A stretch of 64,000 nucleotides of DNA from positions 1-64,000 of the forward strand of contig JABSRZ010000010.1 of assembly GCA_013214705.1 (NCBI GenBank). Reading direction: 5' to 3'. Below the pieces are notes generated by a model, which was given only the letters and a program-made list of their open reading frames with translations, made no database searches and had not been told where the DNA came from. Both the position numbers and the translations under genes were made by a program. This DNA is from Hyphomicrobiales bacterium (GTDB lineage: Bacteria; Pseudomonadota; Alphaproteobacteria; Rhizobiales; OSC116). Of this stretch, positions 61,895 through 64,000 are shown one piece after another; the stretch's first letter is position 1; each line of letters begins with the position of its first letter.

Positions 61895-62749
61895 CTAACT
61901 ATTTTGACTTACTATTTTTTTTCTTAATATGCCTGATGTCGGCGCAAATAGAAATGCCAAAATAAATATAAAAGTCTGAATTAAAATAATTGTGGCGCCG
62001 GTATCGGCATCCAGATAAAAACTCACAAATACACCCGCAACGCTAGAGCCAACCGCCACGACAGATGAAATGAGCAACATGTGGCTAAACCGATTGGTCA
62101 ACAAATAGGCAATCGCCCCCGGCGCAATGAGCATAGCGATGACCAATATGACCCCCACGGCTTTGAGCGAGGCAACAATGGTGAGTGACAACGCCACCAG
62201 CAACGCATAATGAATGAGCTTAACCGGCAAACCAATGGCGCGGGCATAAGCTTGGTCGAAACAATAGAGTAATAAATCGTGCCGGCGTACCACAATAAGC
62301 CCCAGCGTGGCAGCGCATATTATGCCGGTTTCCCATAGATCGGCGGCCTGTACGCCCAAAATATTACCGAATAATATATGGTCTAAATGTATCTCGGGCT
62401 GCACTTTAAGGTAAATGACCAAGCCCAAAGCAAACATACCAGAAAATATTATGCCCATAATGGCATCTTCTTTTAGCCGGCTATTGTCTTTAACATATCC
62501 GGTGGCCACAGCACAAAACAAGCCTCCGATAAACGCGCCTATCGACAATGGAATGGCCAAAATATAAGCAATAACAATGCCCGGCAACACCGCGTGAGAT
62601 ACTGCATCGCCCATTAACGACCAGCCTTTTAACACCAAAAAGCAAGAAAACACCGCACAAACAAGCCCGACCAAAATGGCCATCAGCAACGCCCGTTGCA
62701 TAAACGCATATTGCATTGGCTCGGTAAGATATTCGAATAATTCAGCCAT
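61895..62749 (-). CDS. sitD: Manganese/iron ABC transporter permease SitD
   Basis: A 284-residue metal-type (ABC-3) permease with about eight helices. It has CFLVLKGWSLMGDAVSHAVLPGIVIAYIL, KEDAIMGIIFSGMFALGLVIYLKVQPEIHLDHILFGNILGV in blocks, and VILVIAMLIAPGAIAYLLTNRF. These match the SitD subunit of the Mn2+/Fe2+ importer rather than ZnuB. The ATG overlaps the sitC stop by one base. It follows sitB and sitC in an operon running in from the right edge. Confidence 0.88.
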   Translation of the reverse strand: MAELFEYLTEPMQYAFMQRALLMAILVGLVCAVFSCFLVLKGWSLMGDAVSHAVLPGIVIAYILAIPLSIGAFIGGLFCAVATGYVKDNSRLKEDAIMGIIFSGMFALGLVIYLKVQPEIHLDHILFGNILGVQAADLWETGIICAATLGLIVVRRHDLLLYCFDQAYARAIGLPVKLIHYALLVALSLTIVASLKAVGVILVIAMLIAPGAIAYLLTNRFSHMLLISSVVAVGSSVAGVFVSFYLDADTGATIILIQTFIFILAFLFAPTSGILRKKIVSQNS

Positions 62750-63630
62750 TATACCGCCCCTTCGCGAGTTTTGCGTAACAATTCACTGGCTTGCTTAATT
62801 TTACGTTTTGCCGCCACAAGCCCATATTTGGGGGCAAAAATAAACGCGATGATGAACACTATGGTCTGCAACAAAATAATGATGCCGCCAGTTGCGCCAT
62901 CTAAAAAGAAGCTGATATAAGCGCCAAAGAAACAGGTAATGCTGCCAATCAATGTGCTAACAATCATCAGTTGCCCAAACCTGTCGCACAATAAATAAGC
63001 GGTTGCGCCGGGCGTAACGATGAGGCCGATAACCAATAATGCGCCGACGGTTTGCAGCGCCGCTATGGTGCAGGCGCTTAACAGGGTGAAGAATAATATG
63101 GTTAAAAACTTGGTATTTATGCCAATGGTTTTGGCATGGCTCTCATCGAAAAAAGTCACCATAAGGTCTTTCCAAGTGAATATTAAAATGAAAAAACTAA
63201 TGCCGGCAATGAGCACCATTTGGAAAATGTCTTCATCACTTACGCCCAGAATGTTGCCCAAAACTATATTTTTGACATTCACCGATGTTGGGCTGAGAGA
63301 CACCATAAACAGGCCCAGTGCAAAAAACGAAGTGAAAATTAGCCCGATAATAGCATCTTCTCTTAATTTGGTTTTGGCCTTGATAAAACCCATCGAAGCG
63401 GATGCCAACAGGCCAGAGAAAAACGCCCCAAACACATAGGGTGCGCCAATCATATAGGCCGCAGCCACCCCCGGCACAATAGAATGCGACAAAGCATCGC
63501 CAATGAGCGACCAGCCTTTTAACATTAGATATGATGACAACATAGCGCAAACCGCGCCAATGAATGTGGCGGCAAATATGGCTTTATTCATATAATCATA
63601 TTGAAATGGTAATAATAATTCGTCCATCAT
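62749..63630 (-). CDS. sitC: Manganese/iron ABC transporter permease SitC
   Basis: A 293-residue ABC-3 permease paralogous to the next gene. The sequence has [62 protein letters not shown] and [21 protein letters not shown] in blocks, all characteristic of SitC. It forms the channel with SitD. The start overlaps the end of sitB by four bases (ATGA). Confidence 0.88.
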   Translation of the reverse strand: MMDELLLPFQYDYMNKAIFAATFIGAVCAMLSSYLMLKGWSLIGDALSHSIVPGVAAAYMIGAPYVFGAFFSGLLASASMGFIKAKTKLREDAIIGLIFTSFFALGLFMVSLSPTSVNVKNIVLGNILGVSDEDIFQMVLIAGISFFILIFTWKDLMVTFFDESHAKTIGINTKFLTILFFTLLSACTIAALQTVGALLVIGLIVTPGATAYLLCDRFGQLMIVSTLIGSITCFFGAYISFFLDGATGGIIILLQTIVFIIAFIFAPKYGLVAAKRKIKQASELLRKTREGAV

Positions 63631-64000
63631 TTTGCCTCAGCTTTTGATGTGGTGATTTTGGCGTCCGCATCAGGTTTGTTGGCAGTTGATGATTTTTTAG
63701 CAGCTGCAGATTTTTGAGTTTTGTTGCCATAAAGCACCAACGGCCGTTCATCATCGGTAATCACCCGCACGCTACGCGTATCATCATCATCATGTAATTC
63801 ATCGCCGCCCAAAGTGAAGTGGCGCAAAACCCCGCCAAAGGTTTTTTCTAAATTTTCTGGGGTGAATACATCGGCGGTTTTGCCGGCATCTAATATGGTG
63901 CGGTTGAGCATGACGGTGTGGTCGCAAAAATCAGGTATTGAGCCCAAATTATGGGTGGCGACCAGCATGAGACGGCCTTCATCGCGCATTTGTTTTAGCA
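63627..64000 (-). CDS. sitB: Manganese/iron ABC transporter ATPase SitB (C-terminal part)
   Basis: The frame is open to the window edge and encodes the last 124 or so residues. It reads into the H-loop region [30 protein letters not shown], then [15 protein letters not shown], as in metal-type ABC ATPases. A charged, Lys/Ala-rich tail of about 50 residues follows the domain, which is unusual. The Walker motifs and the binding-protein gene (sitA) would lie beyond the right edge. Confidence 0.85.
   Translation of the reverse strand, partial: LKQMRDEGRLMLVATHNLGSIPDFCDHTVMLNRTILDAGKTADVFTPENLEKTFGGVLRHFTLGGDELHDDDDTRSVRVITDDERPLVLYGNKTQKSAAAKKSSTANKPDADAKITTSKAEAK

Noticed and set aside
1-64000. 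tRNA, rRNA, insertion sequences or prophage genes
   Set aside because: I looked for conserved tRNA arms, transposase motifs and phage structural or integrase genes and found none. Small or divergent RNAs could still be missed by eye.

Overview
The window looks like chromosomal DNA of an alphaproteobacterium of moderate to low GC, probably free-living and perhaps marine. The reasons are gene order and gene content. An argD-argF-hslO block, a coaBC-dut pair, a SitBCD-type metal transporter and a bacterial ALDH16-type aldehyde dehydrogenase are all typical of that class. I cannot name a species. No rRNA, tRNA, insertion sequence or CRISPR array was seen.

Layout. 1-4456: tail of a probable chemotaxis receptor, a phosphotransferase, a TetR regulator with a small membrane methyltransferase-like protein, an aldo/keto reductase and a glycerate 2-kinase. 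4457-10171: a dipeptide ABC transporter (dppA, dppB, dppC and a fused dppD-dppF ATPase). 10211-15017: an RND efflux pump with its adaptor. 15108-18171: hslO, argF, argD. 18367-21520: coaBC, dut, a cysteine-free Rrf2 regulator and cysK. 21639-24568: an SH3 protein, a DUF454 protein and the pseudouridine catabolic pair psuK-psuG. 24599-30297: lldD with a divergent GntR regulator sharing a perfect operator, then three tandem paralogous MFS transporters. 30353-34614: an AI-2E family permease, a UxaA-type dehydratase and an aldo/keto reductase. 34715-38679: a membrane protein/HTH pair, an NMN adenylyltransferase-like protein, a small secreted protein, a histidine phosphatase and an M20 amidohydrolase. 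38740-41792: a type I secretion ATPase and adaptor with no cargo gene nearby.

42010-55207 is one coherent nucleoside catabolic locus. A SorC/DeoR-type regulator with two upstream operators precedes a BMP-type nucleoside ABC importer. After these come cytidine deaminase, purine nucleoside phosphorylase, deoC, an ALDH16 aldehyde dehydrogenase, deoA and deoB. Imported nucleosides would be phosphorolysed, the deoxyribose phosphate cleaved to glyceraldehyde-3-phosphate and acetaldehyde, and the acetaldehyde probably oxidised by the ALDH.

55230-56734 is the accessory module: a compact anti-phage CBASS operon made of a CD-NTase and a two-transmembrane beta-rich Cap15-like effector. It is AT-rich, sits between the 3' ends of deoB and a uridine-kinase-like gene, and is bounded by a 15-bp near-perfect direct repeat. 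The rest (56845-64000) holds the kinase, a LysE exporter, an ABC-2 exporter, a DUF3179 protein, an AhpD-like protein and the sitBCD genes.

A recurring oddity is short tandem duplication at gene 3' ends, often forming hairpins. It is seen after psuG, the UxaA dehydratase, the ALDH16 gene and deoA.
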